Assembly (NCBI GenBank): GCA_032622095.1
Contig: CP136064.1
Location: 259,139,863 to 259,203,862 of the forward strand
Length of the DNA stretch: 64,000 bases
Reading direction: 5' to 3'
From: Siphonodentalium dalli
Taxonomy: Eukaryota; Mollusca; Scaphopoda; Gadilida; Siphonodentaliidae
This document shows, piece after piece, positions 1-10,888 of this stretch. A model generated the notes under the pieces. It was not told where the DNA came from and made no database searches. It saw only the letters and a program-made list of their open reading frames with translations. Position 1 is the first letter of the stretch; each line of letters begins with the position of its first letter. The translations under genes and the position numbers were made by a program.

Positions 1-162
1 GATTTTGAAACTCCGGTACAAAGCATAACATCAAAACGATTTGATTCTCAACGATTCACACCAATGAAAGGTATAAAAGCAAGACATTCAAAAACTAAAA
101 TAGCAGATAGGTTGACACCAAAGGGTATTAAAACAGAAAAAACACAATGGGATCCATACTAG
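1..162 (+). CDS. C-terminal tail of an unidentified Polinton frame, cut by window start
   Basis: An open frame enters from the left edge and ends just inside the integrase frame, overlapping its start by 16 bases. It is rich in Lys, Arg and Thr and ends in Trp-Asp-Pro-Tyr. The short overlap on the same strand suggests two adjacent genes of the Polinton. I do not recognise the family from about 53 residues. Confidence 0.35.
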   Translation, partial: DFETPVQSITSKRFDSQRFTPMKGIKARHSKTKIADRLTPKGIKTEKTQWDPY

Positions 163-1232
163 ATGAGCAGTTATCTAAAATTTTCTATAATCCGAAGAAA
201 GTTGGAAGTTATGGCGGTGTAAAGAAGCTTTTTGATGAAGCGAAAAAGCAAAATAAAAAAATTAAACTCATAGATGTGAAGAAATGGTTGCAAGGTCAGT
301 CGACATATACTTTACACAAACTAATAATTCGAAAATTCCAACGTAGAAAGACTATTGTGGCTGGGATTGATATTCAATGGCAGGCAGATTTAGCTGATCT
401 TCAGAATTTGAAAAAACATAATGATAATTACAGATATCTGTTTTGTGTGATAGACGTTTTTTCAAAATTTGCGTGGGTAGTGCCAATCCACGATAAATCT
501 GGACAAACTTTGATCGAATCATTCAGGAAAATTTTGATATCTTCAAAACGTAAACCAAAATCGTTTCAAGCTGATAAAGGTTCTGAATTCAAAAATGAAA
601 AGTTTTTGAAATTTCTGCGATCAGAAAACATTCATTTCTTCACAACTGAGAATCCAGAGACTAAAGCAAGTATTGTCGAACGATTTCAAAGAACTTTAAA
701 AACTCGTATGTGGAAGTATTTCACACACAATAAAACTTCAAGATATATTGATGTTTTACAGCCCCTAGTCGATTCTTACAACAATAGTTATCACCGCAGC
801 ATAAAATCGAAACCGTCGGCAGTTACTTTGAAAACTGAAGCTGAAATTTCCAAAAATCTATATGGAACAGGGAATAAAAAAGGAAAATCTACACTGAAAG
901 TGGGTGACTTGGTTCGTATCAACAAAACCAAAAGAACATTTGAAAAGGGTTATTTACCAAACTGGACTCGTGAATTTTTCAAAGTTGATAAAATTTGTAA
1001 AACTAATCCAGTAACATACAAAGTTTCTGATCTTGATGGTGAAGAGATTGATGGATCATTCTACAAACATGAAATCCAGCATATAAAAGACAGTAAGGTG
1101 TATGAAATAGAATCAGTTATTGATAAAAGAACGAGAAGAGTGGGTGGTAAAACAGTAAAAGAAATTAAAGTTCATTGGCTTGGATATCCAAAAAAGTTTG
1201 ACAGTTGGATCCCAGCTTCAAATTTAGTATAA
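147..1232 (+). CDS. Polinton integrase (retroviral-type, with C-terminal chromodomain)
   Basis: A 361-residue frame. The middle (about residues 70-230) has the retroviral integrase-core (rve) pattern: a strand with the first Asp after the WQADL segment, a second Asp in QADKGSEF, and a downstream Glu in a helix beginning ETKASIVERFQRT. The end (about 310-361) is a chromodomain, with the HWLGYPKKFDSWIP signature. Family knowledge: Polinton integrases join the element ends to host DNA in the nucleus, and the chromodomain may steer them to chromatin. The frame reads whole over the usual length of the family. It belongs to the fossil element described separately. Confidence 0.9.
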   Translation: MGSILDEQLSKIFYNPKKVGSYGGVKKLFDEAKKQNKKIKLIDVKKWLQGQSTYTLHKLIIRKFQRRKTIVAGIDIQWQADLADLQNLKKHNDNYRYLFCVIDVFSKFAWVVPIHDKSGQTLIESFRKILISSKRKPKSFQADKGSEFKNEKFLKFLRSENIHFFTTENPETKASIVERFQRTLKTRMWKYFTHNKTSRYIDVLQPLVDSYNNSYHRSIKSKPSAVTLKTEAEISKNLYGTGNKKGKSTLKVGDLVRINKTKRTFEKGYLPNWTREFFKVDKICKTNPVTYKVSDLDGEEIDGSFYKHEIQHIKDSKVYEIESVIDKRTRRVGGKTVKEIKVHWLGYPKKFDSWIPASNLV

Positions 1233-1266
1233 AACAGAATTTACCATGTTGGAAAATCATTCAGAT

Positions 1267-1503
1267 TAAATTAATCTCGATGAACCGTCACAATTTAAGT
1301 TCTGTGGTGAAAACGTTGCTAAGGACCAAGTCACCTACTTCACGCAGATAATTATTATTTATATCATAATAATTACATCTATTGTACACATTAGTATCCA
1401 GAGCGGAAACAAAGAATTGTGGCTTATTCTTCTAAGTAGTTCTCTAGGTTATATTCTACCAACACCTGGACTGAAATTATTGAAAAATACTGAGAAAAAA
1501 TGA
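1267..1503 (+). CDS. Small membrane protein part of the Polinton
   Basis: A short open frame between integrase and penton. It has an Asn/Asp-rich start, a very hydrophobic Ile-rich segment, a short polar loop ending in KELWL, a second hydrophobic segment and a GYILPTPGLK motif. Two membrane segments followed by a Pro-rich tail are what I recall for the small membrane protein between integrase and penton in adintovirus-type elements; that match is from memory. No clear ATG is seen in its frame, so its start is uncertain. Confidence 0.45.
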
Positions 1504-2346
1504 ATTCATTCTACATAACTCTCATGAGTGATAGTTCAATGTCACTTTACCCAGCCAACTCACAATGTTGTTTCACAGTGAAATTACCAAAAAACCATAC
1601 ATATTGATAAAGAGCTTTGGGAAGTTGCAATGGTTGAACTAATTGTACCATCAGAAACATACAACATTATTGGAGATGCCTGCAAAATCAAAATAAAAAC
1701 TTCTGTTCCAAGAATTTTACAATATTTGAATAAGATACAAATGAGTGATGTAGTAATTTCAAAACCAGAAAATGGTATAGAATTAAAAATACCAGAAGGA
1801 GCATATTCTGGTGGAGCACATTTGACAGATACAATTCAAGGTGTAATTGATAGTACAGTAAGCAGAATGATTCCAGAACTGGAATTCGAAATCGGATATT
1901 CCAAAGCACAACGAGTTAAAATTTCAACCAATAGTTATACCAAAGTAGGTCTTGTACTCCCCAGAGCTCTTTTGGATAAACTTGGTTACAGAACATAATC
2001 CAACACTGTCACATTTGCTACTCCTTCGATAACATTTCCATATGGAGTTGATTTAAATGCGGAGCATAATCAATTGTTTGTTTATTCTGACATTGCTGAT
2101 TATACAATTCTTAGTGATGTTGAAGCACCGATATTACGAGTGACATCATTCGAGAGTAAAAGAATACATGATGGTAAACATATTAGGCATGAATTCAAAA
2201 ACTTACATTATGTACCAATATCAACGTCTAGCTTTGATACCATAAATGTATATATAACTGGTGATACTGGCAAACCAATTCAGTTTATTGGTGGAAAGTC
2301 TATGGTAAAGTTGCAATTCCGACGCCGAAGTAATTTGTATTTATGA
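1501..2346 (+). pseudogene. Penton (minor capsid) relic of the Polinton
   Basis: The region starts with a segment of the type SFYITLMSDSSMSLYP, which opens Polinton and adintovirus penton proteins. It ends with the highly typical segment FKNLHYVPISTSSFDTI and a basic FRRRS tail. Family knowledge: the penton is a single-jelly-roll protein at the capsid vertices. Here the gene is broken, so it is reported as a fossil part only. It lies directly before the small basic protein, as expected for the family. Confidence 0.75.
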
Positions 2347-2723
2347 TGATTCCCGTGTATAGAGGCGTATCTAGACTGTATGGAAATGGAATTGGTTCAC
2401 TATTCAAATCTACAATGAGAACAGTAATACCGTTTCTAAAACCTATTGGTCAGATTGCTAAACAACAAGTATTCAAGCATGGACTTGCTGCAGTCGAAGA
2501 TATCATTCATCGTGGTAAAAGTCCAAAAGAAGTATTTCTGAAACAAGGTAAAGAAGCATTGAAATATTTTGGAAGGGAAACAATACAGAAAATATCAACA
2601 CCAAATGGCATAAATAGATCATCGCGACCTTTGAAAAATCATTCTTCTCGCAAACGAGTTAGAAGTAAGTCCATTAAAACGCCTGTAAAGAAATCAAAAC
2701 GATCTCTCGATATATTTGATTAA
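2343..2723 (+). CDS. Small basic virion-like protein (PX/pVI-like) of the Polinton
   Basis: A 126-residue frame that overlaps the end of the penton part by four bases. It starts with a Gly/Tyr/Arg segment (YRGVSRLYGNGIGSLFKS), has an amphipathic middle with a run ending in FLKPIGQIAKQQ, and a strongly basic Ser/Lys/Arg tail with several nuclear-localisation-like clusters. This is the look of the small membrane-active or DNA-binding capsid cement protein that sits between penton and major capsid genes in Polintons. The assignment rests on position and composition. Confidence 0.6.
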   Translation: MMIPVYRGVSRLYGNGIGSLFKSTMRTVIPFLKPIGQIAKQQVFKHGLAAVEDIIHRGKSPKEVFLKQGKEALKYFGRETIQKISTPNGINRSSRPLKNHSSRKRVRSKSIKTPVKKSKRSLDIFD

Positions 2724-2725
2724 TC

Positions 2726-3920
2726 ATGATGATGCCAAATGGATCATGCGAATGCAGCAAGTCCGAGTTAGATGCTTCTGATGTTCCACCAACAATGACA
2801 ACGATGTTGGAATCACAATGGATAGAACATCACCCGATTAGCTCTTTGAATAATTTCGCACTGATAGAATTTGTAATTCCGCCTCAAACTGAAAAATGGA
2901 CAGATGTAAATCAATCATATTTGTACCTGAAATTCAAAATCACAAAAGCAGATGGAACAAACTTAGTTGATGGTACTGATGAAATTGCGCCTATTAACAA
3001 CTTTTTCCATAGCATGTTCAGTAGTATCGATATTTACCTAAATAACAAACTTGTAACGGCAAACGGAGATACCTATCCTTATCGAGCCTACATGGAAAAT
3101 CTCTTGGCTTATTCTGGTGAATGTAAAGAAAATCAACTTGCCGCACTAGAAATGTGGTACCCCGACACCGCTAAGCAGTTCACCGAAAACACTAAAGCTG
3201 GTGGTAATGATGGATTGAAATCTCGCCAAGCAATCATAGCAGGTAGTAAAACGGTAGAATTGTGTGGTCGTTTACACACAGATATATTTCTACAAGAGAA
3301 ATACTTACCAAATGGAATTGAGATAAGAATTCGTCTCAATAGAGCGAATCCAAAATTCTCTTTAATTGGTCAGGCCAACGGAAAAATAGTATTTGAAACG
3401 GCAGGTTTCAATGTTCGTACAATTACGCTGATGCCAGTAGTAGCAAATAACTTGAACCAAACAATAATACAGATAAATATGAAAATACCGTATTAGAAGA
3501 GTTGAAGTAAAAACATTCACTATTGGTGCAGGGCTTAGATCAAAAATTGAAGATCACCTTTTTCAAGGACAATTGCCAAAGAGACTTTTCATAGGCTTGG
3601 TATCAAACAAAGATATGAATGGCGATATTGAAACGAACCCATTTCATTTCCAACACTTCAATCTGAGAAAACTTGAAGTTAGTCAGGACGGACATACCAT
3701 CCATAACCGACCATTTGAACCAAACTTTGAATCAGAACAATGCCTAAGATCTTATTTATCACTGTATCAGTCTTCGGGTATGTTTGGACAAAACAAATCC
3801 TTTGGTTTGAATCTCGAAAAATACATGAATGGTTATTGTTTCTGGGGTTACGACCTCACACCTGACCAAGGAGCAGAGGAGGGACATTTGCATCCTATAA
3901 AACCGGTAACATACGGTTAG
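2726..3920 (+). pseudogene. Major capsid protein relic of the Polinton (double jelly-roll type)
   Basis: The first part reads about 256 residues and contains segments typical of Polinton major capsid proteins: an early region with ESQWIEHHPISS, then NQSYLYLKFKI, and FFHSMFSSIDIYLNNKLV. The later part includes GYDLTPDQGAEEGHLH, near the usual end of the protein. Family knowledge: this double jelly-roll protein builds the icosahedral shell. The gene is broken here and is reported as a fossil part. Confidence 0.8.
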
Positions 3921-4043
3921 AGCTTCAGTTTGCTGCAGTTCTAGCTTCAGTCATCAACGTGATAGTCTATGCTGAGTTCGATAATCAAGTTGAAATCAAC
4001 AGTTTGCGAGAAATAATAACAGATTATTAAAAACATAGATGGA

Positions 4044-5009
4044 TTGCACTTGGAGGAAAAATTGAGACTGGAAGTTGGAGGACTCGATTTCATTCCATAT
4101 GTTTCTATCCTTGACAAAGTTCGGAAAACTTTCGAGAAATGTTTCGTTCATGAAATACAAAATCAAATTTCAAAAGAAGTGACACTCAATTGTGAAGGAT
4201 GTAAAATAGATCATCCAAGTCAGACACGACATTTACTTTGTCTTTGGACACCACCTATACAATGGGTAGATATGTTCATTGATATAGCACTACTTAAATT
4301 GAACATCTACCGAGTTATGGAACAATGGTATCCAGAAATAGAATCATTTACACCACAAGATAAATTTGAGGCATTCAAACTTTGGAAAGATATAAAGGAA
4401 GTTGTTCATGCAAACTGTATCCAATTTAATTCGGTTTTTGTTGACTTGTGGTGTGAAAAAGTAAAAAAAACTACGAAGATGAACACTAGCGAACTTCAGC
4501 ATATACTAGACAAATCATCCTACCTCTGCTCATTGTATGGTGTGATGTGTGCAAAAGATCAGTTACCACACGAGAAACCTCATCATGTAAAAGCATACAT
4601 AGTAAATACACATACGTCAGAAAAGCCAGGAGAACACTGGGTTGCAATATTCTTCAATGGGAACATTGCAACATATTTCGATTCGTTTGGGATACCAGTT
4701 ATTGATAAATATATCAAATCATTTATTCAAAGAAATTCGATCGAATGTAAAATAAACGTTGGGCGGTTTCAACATCACGGTACAAACGTGTGTGGTATCT
4801 ACTGCATATTTGCTTTACATTTCTTGAAAAGCCGATATGGTATAAAAGTATTAGTTGAAATGAATTTTGATGGTGACTACTTCAAAAATGATAGAAAAGT
4901 ATTTGATTGGTTTCATAGAAACTATGAGCCCTTACGAAAAGAATCAGAAACATTACCCAAAACATGTATTTCACAAACTTGTAAGACTTACTGTGAATTT
5001 CAGTGTTGA
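4044..5009 (+). CDS. Adenain-like cysteine protease (C5/C48 type) of the Polinton
   Basis: A 321-residue frame. The C-terminal half has the Ulp1/adenain pattern in order: GEHWVAIFFN (catalytic His), ATYFDSFG (Asp in the active-site loop) and GTNVCGIYCIFALHFL (catalytic Cys). Family knowledge: such proteases cut capsid precursors during maturation. The N-terminal half, with several Cys-x2-Cys pairs, is not assigned. The first in-frame ATG is uncertain. It is the last gene before the element's right side and is followed by AT-rich sequence with a poly(A)-type signal. Confidence 0.8.
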   Translation: MHLEEKLRLEVGGLDFIPYVSILDKVRKTFEKCFVHEIQNQISKEVTLNCEGCKIDHPSQTRHLLCLWTPPIQWVDMFIDIALLKLNIYRVMEQWYPEIESFTPQDKFEAFKLWKDIKEVVHANCIQFNSVFVDLWCEKVKKTTKMNTSELQHILDKSSYLCSLYGVMCAKDQLPHEKPHHVKAYIVNTHTSEKPGEHWVAIFFNGNIATYFDSFGIPVIDKYIKSFIQRNSIECKINVGRFQHHGTNVCGIYCIFALHFLKSRYGIKVLVEMNFDGDYFKNDRKVFDWFHRNYEPLRKESETLPKTCISQTCKTYCEFQC

Positions 5010-5380
5010 TAAAATGTGTTCATTACCAATTGTTTAAACATGTTAAAATCATAATCATTTTGTAAATATGTTGATTGTTAATGATGAAATGAGTTACCAA
5101 ATGTAAATTATGTTCATTGCATTACCAATTATTGATTGTAAATATGATAATTTCATGATCAGTTGTAAATATGTTGATTCTTAATTCAAAATAAAAGTTA
5201 TGTTATTGAAAAACAGTGTCTGTTTTTAATGATTGTCTTCGGCAATGTCGATGAAGATCTTAATTCACCAAAAAGAAACACATTTGAAATGACGTTCGGG
5301 AAATTTGGTAGAAAAAACACAATGACGTCGCCAATGACGTCCGCGCGTTTTACATATAACAAAACCCCATTTAGAGTATA

Positions 5381-5500
5381 CCATGGGCCAGAGTGGCATC
5401 GAGAAAAAAATGGGGCAGAAAAATAAAAAAAAATCCTGGAGATGCCACTCTGGCCCATGGGCCAGAGTGGCATCGAGCGACGGGGTGGGCCAGAGTGGCA
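5381..5500. repeat. GC-rich hairpin block (20-bp perfect inverted arms plus a third partial copy)
   Basis: Arms at 5381-5400 and 5441-5460 are exact reverse complements (CCATGGGCCAGAGTGGCATC) with 40 bases between them. A third copy follows directly at 5461, and a shorter one (GGGCCAGAGTGGCAGCC) ends near 5500. It lies just right of the Polinton and could be near its end, but no matching left end is available to test that. Confidence 0.6.
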
Positions 5501-5504
5501 GCCA

Positions 5505-5720
5505 ATACTACTCCCGAGGCCGAGCCCGGTAAAAGGTGTAGTTGAGAATTTCAATTTCGTTTATTGGCGTTTACATTATGTCAATAATGTTGATTTTTGG
5601 TTTGTGATAAACTATGCCAATTACAAATAACAGAAATGAAAAAGATTCTATAAATACAATCATGGGTATATAATATATTATCTTGAGCGCGTTACCATTT
5701 CTGATTATGGTTTTCTTGTT
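5505..5720 (+). repeat. Dispersed repeat, copy 1 (shorter)
   Basis: Matches 35573-35943 in the same orientation. Both start with a GAGGCCGAG(C/T)CCGGTAAA-type segment and end with the stretch around ATCTTGAGCGCGTTACC. The second copy holds about 160 extra bases in its right half. No coding is seen. Confidence 0.7.
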
Positions 5721-6545
5721 TCAACGTAGGCCGATGCGAATGGTGGACTAGTTGTTACTGTGTTTCTCATATGGCAAATAAATCTAAAGCTACATAATAG
5801 TAGTGGTGATATTCTGGGGTCCATTTAAGGTATCCTCAGGGGTATCCACGGTCCCTTTTGTATTTAGAAATAAAATATGTTTCAAGTCAAGTAAAGTGAC
5901 GAAAGTTGAAAGACAGTTTCTGAGCATAGAGCTGCTTCTGCATAGTTGTGTTCAATTTTGTATTGATAAACAATTCACTATATATATATGTGAGATGTAG
6001 CTATGTGTTATACACTCTAAATACTTTTTATCAATTATAAAATTATACAACTGTATCTGTATGCAACCGACCGACAAACGTTTTGCCAGATCCATTGCAA
6101 TGATTCGAATGTTTAAAACGCAACCGTGAGAACCTTAAGAGTACAGACATAATTATATTTATGCACTATATATGTTCATCTCATGGTCACACCGACCAAT
6201 CGTTTCTGTGCTGTGGCGGGTGTATGTCCGCTGTGTTGGAGTGTATGGATGCTGTGGCGGTCAAATCGCGATTTTTTCGAGCGACCGAGATGCAAACAGT
6301 CACTAATATCTACATGGACACGTAATTATCATATTTATTACAATAAACGGTCAACAGCCCTGTATGGTTATATTAGTGCCAACAGATGCACCTTTCTTCG
6401 TCCCTCCTTTAGTTTCTATGTCTGAGAAAAACGCTACACAAAATGTCTGGGTATGGTTTCTGAACATTGTCTCCCACTGAAAACAGTCTGATTTTAACAC
6501 AATGATAACACGTTAACACCCTACTAATTAATGAGCCTCATGTGA
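5721..6545. other. No gene recognised
   Basis: AT-rich sequence with short open frames only. I see no conserved domain, RNA gene or clear repeat structure. Confidence 0.6.
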
Positions 6546-6550
6546 GCTAC

Positions 6551-6812
6551 AATAATTCATGAACGTATCCATATTGGCCAACTGTCATAAGAGCCACTAA
6601 TAGTCGAGAAAACAGCGATCTAAGGGGACCACAAGTCACACACAAATGCATAAAAGTGCAAACGCCGCCGTAAAGTAGATGACAACAATGCTGTGGAAAA
6701 TCCAGTTATACAATTAGATGAGACCCCTTAGATGGACCCCTTAGATCGCTGTTTTCTCGACTATTAGTGACTCTTACGACAGTTGGCCAATATGGATCCG
6801 TTCATGAATTAT
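6551..6812. mobile_element. Fold-back MITE-like element with ~80-bp inverted arms
   Basis: Left arm 6551-6630 and right arm 6733-6812 are reverse complements with a handful of mismatches; both contain the 18-mer AACAGCGATCTAAGGGG(A/T)C. The ~100-base centre is unrelated. There is no coding capacity. No clear target duplication was found, so the superfamily is not assigned. Confidence 0.7.
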
Positions 6813-6999
6813 CATTTATCATTGTTTTTGAGACTCACGTTTCTGTTTATTTGCGCGCACTTGTTAAATAGACTGGTCCCTGGTCGAAAGCTGCAAAAAT
6901 CTGAAAACGTATAGTAATAACCTGACCCATCAAGCCATAGTATAGGGCCGGCAAGCAAGTTGGCATCTAACGTAAAAAAGAAACAGTCATGGATACCCA

Positions 7000-7535
7000 A
7001 GCCATTATCCAAAGTTCTAAATGTCAGAAAGGCACTGTTTAAAGTGGATGAGTATTGACTATTGTTTCACGTTAAGTTCATATTATTGGCTTAGGGTGGC
7101 CAAAATAGTGGACAATTGGGTTGAGAGGAGACAAGATCGTACACTTTGAAGAACTGACATTGAATTTTTGGCAATTGTGCGCTACTACTTAGATTGGGGA
7201 TTGGAGTGGCACCCCTAAATGTTCCTTGACCTAGTTCTGATCTGTTTGAAATATTATAAACGAAAAAACATTCATCAAATACGACATTGGTTATATGGTT
7301 TCATGCACAAACATTCAAACTTTCTAGAATAAAGTATAGATAAATCTTGTTTGAACTTTTTCTGGCTAAAGGTACGCCACATCGATTAGAATAGTGGTTC
7401 GTCATTCGTGGGCTGGTGTCTAGTCGAGTCTAGACATAGTGAACGCCATATCGATTAGATTAATGGTTCGTCATTCATGAGCTGATGTCTGGTCGAGTCT
7501 AGACACAGTGAACACGGAATGCTTGTGGATGATAG
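7000..7535 (+). repeat. Left flanking copy of a diverged direct repeat around the 88-bp array
   Basis: Matches 9640-10085 in the same orientation over most of its length, with shared segments such as ATTATTGGCTTAGGG and TATATGGTTTCATG. Divergence is considerable. It includes a local tandem duplication at 7376-7513. Confidence 0.7.
7376..7513 (+). repeat. 69-bp tandem duplication
   Basis: Units 7376-7444 and 7445-7513 differ at several positions. Each contains ATCGATTAGA and GTCGAGTCTAGACA. The matching place in the right flank (near 10030-10060) has a single unit. Confidence 0.75.
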
Positions 7536-7555
7536 AGGTTATATGGGACGCACGT

Positions 7556-7655
7556 ACAGTAATACCCTAAGTAATCGACCTCTTAACCACAGCAGAATTA
7601 TGGGTACCCATAATTCTGCTGTGGTTAAGAGGTCGATTACTTAGGGCATTACTGT
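7556..7655. repeat. 100-bp palindrome with no spacer
   Basis: The sequence is self-complementary around the centre between 7605 and 7606 (core TGGGTACCCA), with about 50 bases per arm and one mismatch (T versus C, about 45 bases from the centre). No tandem unit or coding is involved. It may be a minimal MITE or the scar of a palindromic duplication. Confidence 0.9.
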
Positions 7656-7744
7656 AGCTCATGTGTTTCATGACTATTTTCAGTGGTATTCAATTGCACC
7701 AACTGGGTATGTTTTATAAACCGGGTAGTTTATTTGGTAGCCCC

Positions 7745-9500
7745 GATGTTACACAGATAGCTTCGTATTGAGCCTCGTCCGGTATATACTACATGGACTA
7801 CAATATAAACCCTGTTGGTGAATACGAGCCCTGGTGTTACACAAATAACTTCGTATTGAGCCTCGTCCGGTATATACTACATGGACTATAATATAAACCC
7901 AGTTGGTGAATACGAGCCCTGATGTTACACAGATAGGTTCGTATTGAGCCTCGTCCGGTATATACTATATGGACTATAATATAAACCCAGTTGGTGAATA
8001 CGAGCCCTGGTGTTACACATATAGCTTCGTGTTGAGCCTCGTCCGGTATATACTATACATGTACTATAATATAAACCCAGTTGGTGAATTCGATCCATGG
8101 TGTTACACAAATAGCTTCGTGTTGAGCCTCGCCCGGTATATACTACATGGACTATAATATAAACCCAGTTGATGAACACGAGCCCTGGTGTTACACGGAT
8201 AGCTTCGTGTTGAGCCTCGCCCGGTATATACTACATGGACTATAATATAAACCCAGTTGATGAATACGAGCCCTGGTGTTACACGGATAGCTTCGTGTTG
8301 AGCCTCGCCCGGTATATACTACATGGACTATAATATAAACCCAGTTGATGAATACGAGCCCTGGTGTTACACAGATAGCTTCGTATTGAGCCTCGCCCGG
8401 TATAATCTACCTGGACCATATATAAACCCAGTTGATGAATATAGCCCTGGTGTACACATATAGCTTCGTGTTGAGCCTCGCCCGGTATATACTACATGGA
8501 CTATAATATAAACCCAGTTGGTGAATACGAGCCCTGATGTTACACAGATAGGTTCGTATTGAGCCTCGTCCGGTATATACTATATGGACTATAATATAAA
8601 CCCAGTTGGTGAATACGAGCCCTGGTGTTACACAGATAGCTTCGTGTTGAGCCTCGTCCGGTATATACTATACATGTACTATAATATAAACCCAGTTGGT
8701 GAATTCGATCCATGGTGTTACACAAATAGCTTCGTGTTGAGCCTCGCCCGGTATATACTACATGGACTATAATATAAACCCAGTTGATGAACACGAGCCC
8801 TGGTGTTACACGGATAGCTTCGTGTTGAGCCTCGCCCGGTATATACTACATGGACTATAATATAAACCCAGTTGATGAATACGAGCCCTGGTGTTACACG
8901 GATAGCTTCGTGTTGAGCCTCGCCCGGTATATACTACATGGACTATAATATAAACCCAGTTGATGAATACGAGCCCTGGTGTTACACAGATAGCTTCGTA
9001 TTGAGCCTCGTCCGGTATAATCTACCTGGACCATATATAAACCCAGTTGATGAATATAGTCCTGGTGTACACATATAGCTTCGTGTTGAGCCTCGCCCGG
9101 TATATACTACATGGACTATAATATAAACCCAGATGATGAATACGAGCCCTGGTGTTACACAGGTAGCATCCCGTTGAGCCTCGTCCGGTATATACTACAT
9201 GGACTATAATATAAACCATGTTGATGAATACGAGCCCTGGTGTTACACAGATAGCTTCGTGTTGAGCCTCGCCCGGTATATACTATGGACTATAATATAA
9301 ACCCAGTTGATGAATACGAGCCCTGGTGTTACACAGATAGCTTCGTGTTGAGCCTCGTCCGGTATATACTACATGGACTATAATATAAACCATGTTGGTG
9401 AATACGAGCCCCGGTGTTACACAGATAGCTTCGTGTTTAGACTCGCCCGGTATAAACTACATGGACTGTAATATAAACCCAGTTGTTGAATACGAGCCAT
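7745..9500 (+). repeat. 88-bp minisatellite, ~20 units, with a 7-unit higher-order repeat
   Basis: Each unit carries TGTTACACAGATAGCTTCGT, GAGCCTCG(T/C)CCGGTATA and AATATAAACCCAGTTG(G/A)TGAA. Units starting near 7745, 7833, 7921 and so on follow an 88-base step. Two long blocks, about 7870-8484 and 8485-9099, are almost identical at an offset of 615 bases, including a shared shortened unit (8400-8460 and 9015-9075). That is a higher-order repeat of seven units. The open frames inside are by-products of the repeat. Confidence 0.9.
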
Positions 9501-9639
9501 GAAGCCAAAATGTGGTGATATTCCACATTCAGTTACCAGTTGTTCGCACAAGGCATGGATAACATTAAAGTATAGAAGCCGTGTTAAAGGAACAATAATC
9601 CTCTTTGAGCTATACAAAGAGAAAATGAAATATAGTCAC

Positions 9640-10085
9640 GAATACCCCAAACCATTAGCCAAACTTCTAAATGCCAGAGAGGTACTGTTTGAAGTAGAAC
9701 ACGGATGAGTATGCCTTCGCAATATTTCACGGAAATATATTATTGGCTTAGGGGTGGGCGTATAGGAAAATTTAGTTGAGATGAGACAAGATCCAGCCCT
9801 TCTCATCTGAAGAACTGCATGACATCTGACAACTATGTTCCTAAGATTGGGGATGAGATTGGTACCTCTAAATGTTGTTGACCCTGTCCAGTCATATTTG
9901 AAATAGTACAAACGGAAACAGTCTTCAAATACGACAGACGATTATCCCAGTAGTTATATGGTTTCATGAAAGGTATATTCCAACTTTCTATAATGGAATA
10001 AAGAAATGTCATTTTCAGGATAAAGTTGCGATACAACGATTGGATTAATGGTTCGTATCTATAAATAGTGCATTTGGAATGCTTA
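9640..10085 (+). repeat. Right flanking copy of the diverged direct repeat
   Basis: Counterpart of 7000-7535. Together the two bracket the 88-bp array, as would be seen for a non-autonomous element with a tandem-repeat core, or for a duplication through which the array grew. Confidence 0.65.
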
Positions 10086-10500
10086 GATATGAAAGGGGTA
10101 ATTATTTGGCCATCAGTTGGAAATTTTCCAACCTAATATATATAGGGGGTGAGTCTATCGTACTCAGGTCCAAATGTAAATTCTTGGAACGGCGCATGCG
10201 TCCTTCAAATTGCGTCATTTCGCGTTTCGTTACGTTAATCGTTTCGATTGGATCTCAAGCCCCGTGAGTTCGTACAGATTAAAAGAGCAAACTGACGTTC
10301 ACTAATCACTACCCATTTACCATGGGAATGAAGGTCAGGAAGCGGTGTGATATGAACTACATCAAGCACAGATTCTTCACACAAATCTGACACCGTAATC
10401 ACGTTCTTGAACGAGAATTCGTGTACACACATGGCAGCAAACCACATTGAAATGAACATTCGATATAGTTGTAGGCCTATACATGCCTTGAAATAATGAG
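10086..10500. other. No gene recognised
   Basis: Moderately GC-balanced stretch with one GCGCATGCG segment near 10193-10201. No domain, RNA or repeat structure is supported. Confidence 0.5.
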
Positions 10501-10504
10501 TCTG

Positions 10505-10888
10505 TCATTTGTAGAATGAGGTCCCCAGAGGGTGAATTTAGTGCTGCTATCCCACACAGCTCGCTAGCATCACCAAAATCATGGGGACCTCATTCTGCTT
10601 AGGTCTCAACTGCTATGGGAGACCTAGGATCAGATTGAAGTTCCCAGTTGAAGTAGATGATGTTCACACATTAGTCATCTCGATTATGCAATTTATCTTC
10701 TGCAAATTAGGGGATATAGAAACTGAACAGAAGGGTAAAAGTAACTAAAACAATGTTTATTTGAGACTATTGATACTTCCCAGAAGAATAAGCTCCTCAG
10801 AGGGTGAATTTAGTTATGCTAACCCGCCGTGCGGTATATCGTCACTAAATTCACTCTCTGTGGACCTCATTCTGCAAATGACAGACAC
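10505..10888. mobile_element. MITE-like element, ~40-bp inverted ends, with an internal second pair
   Basis: The left end (about 10505-10548) and right end (about 10842-10888) are inverted copies sharing TGTCATTTG(T/C)AGAATGAGGTCC and AGAGGGTGAATTTAGTG-type segments. Additional copies lie inside in the opposite sense (10580-10602 and 10793-10818), so two short palindromic units seem to be joined. Confidence 0.6.

Larger units (their letters stand above)
1..5230 (+). mobile_element. Polinton/Maverick (adintovirus-like) fossil, left part outside the window
   Basis: Seen: a run of same-strand frames in a Polinton-like set: integrase, small membrane protein, penton, small basic protein, major capsid, cysteine protease. 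Family knowledge: Polintons are large self-synthesising elements with long inverted ends; their DNA polymerase and ATPase would lie to the left, outside the window. The last frame is followed by an AATAAA-type signal near 5190-5200. The exact right end is not clear, and no matching left end can be seen here. Several frames remain long and open, so the copy looks fairly young, but it is broken, with about two or three interruptions visible in this part. It is treated as a fossil. Confidence 0.88.

Noticed and set aside
7745-9500. Possible CRISPR-like or coding array
   Set aside because: The units are contiguous with no variable spacers, in a eukaryotic context; frames arise from the repeat.
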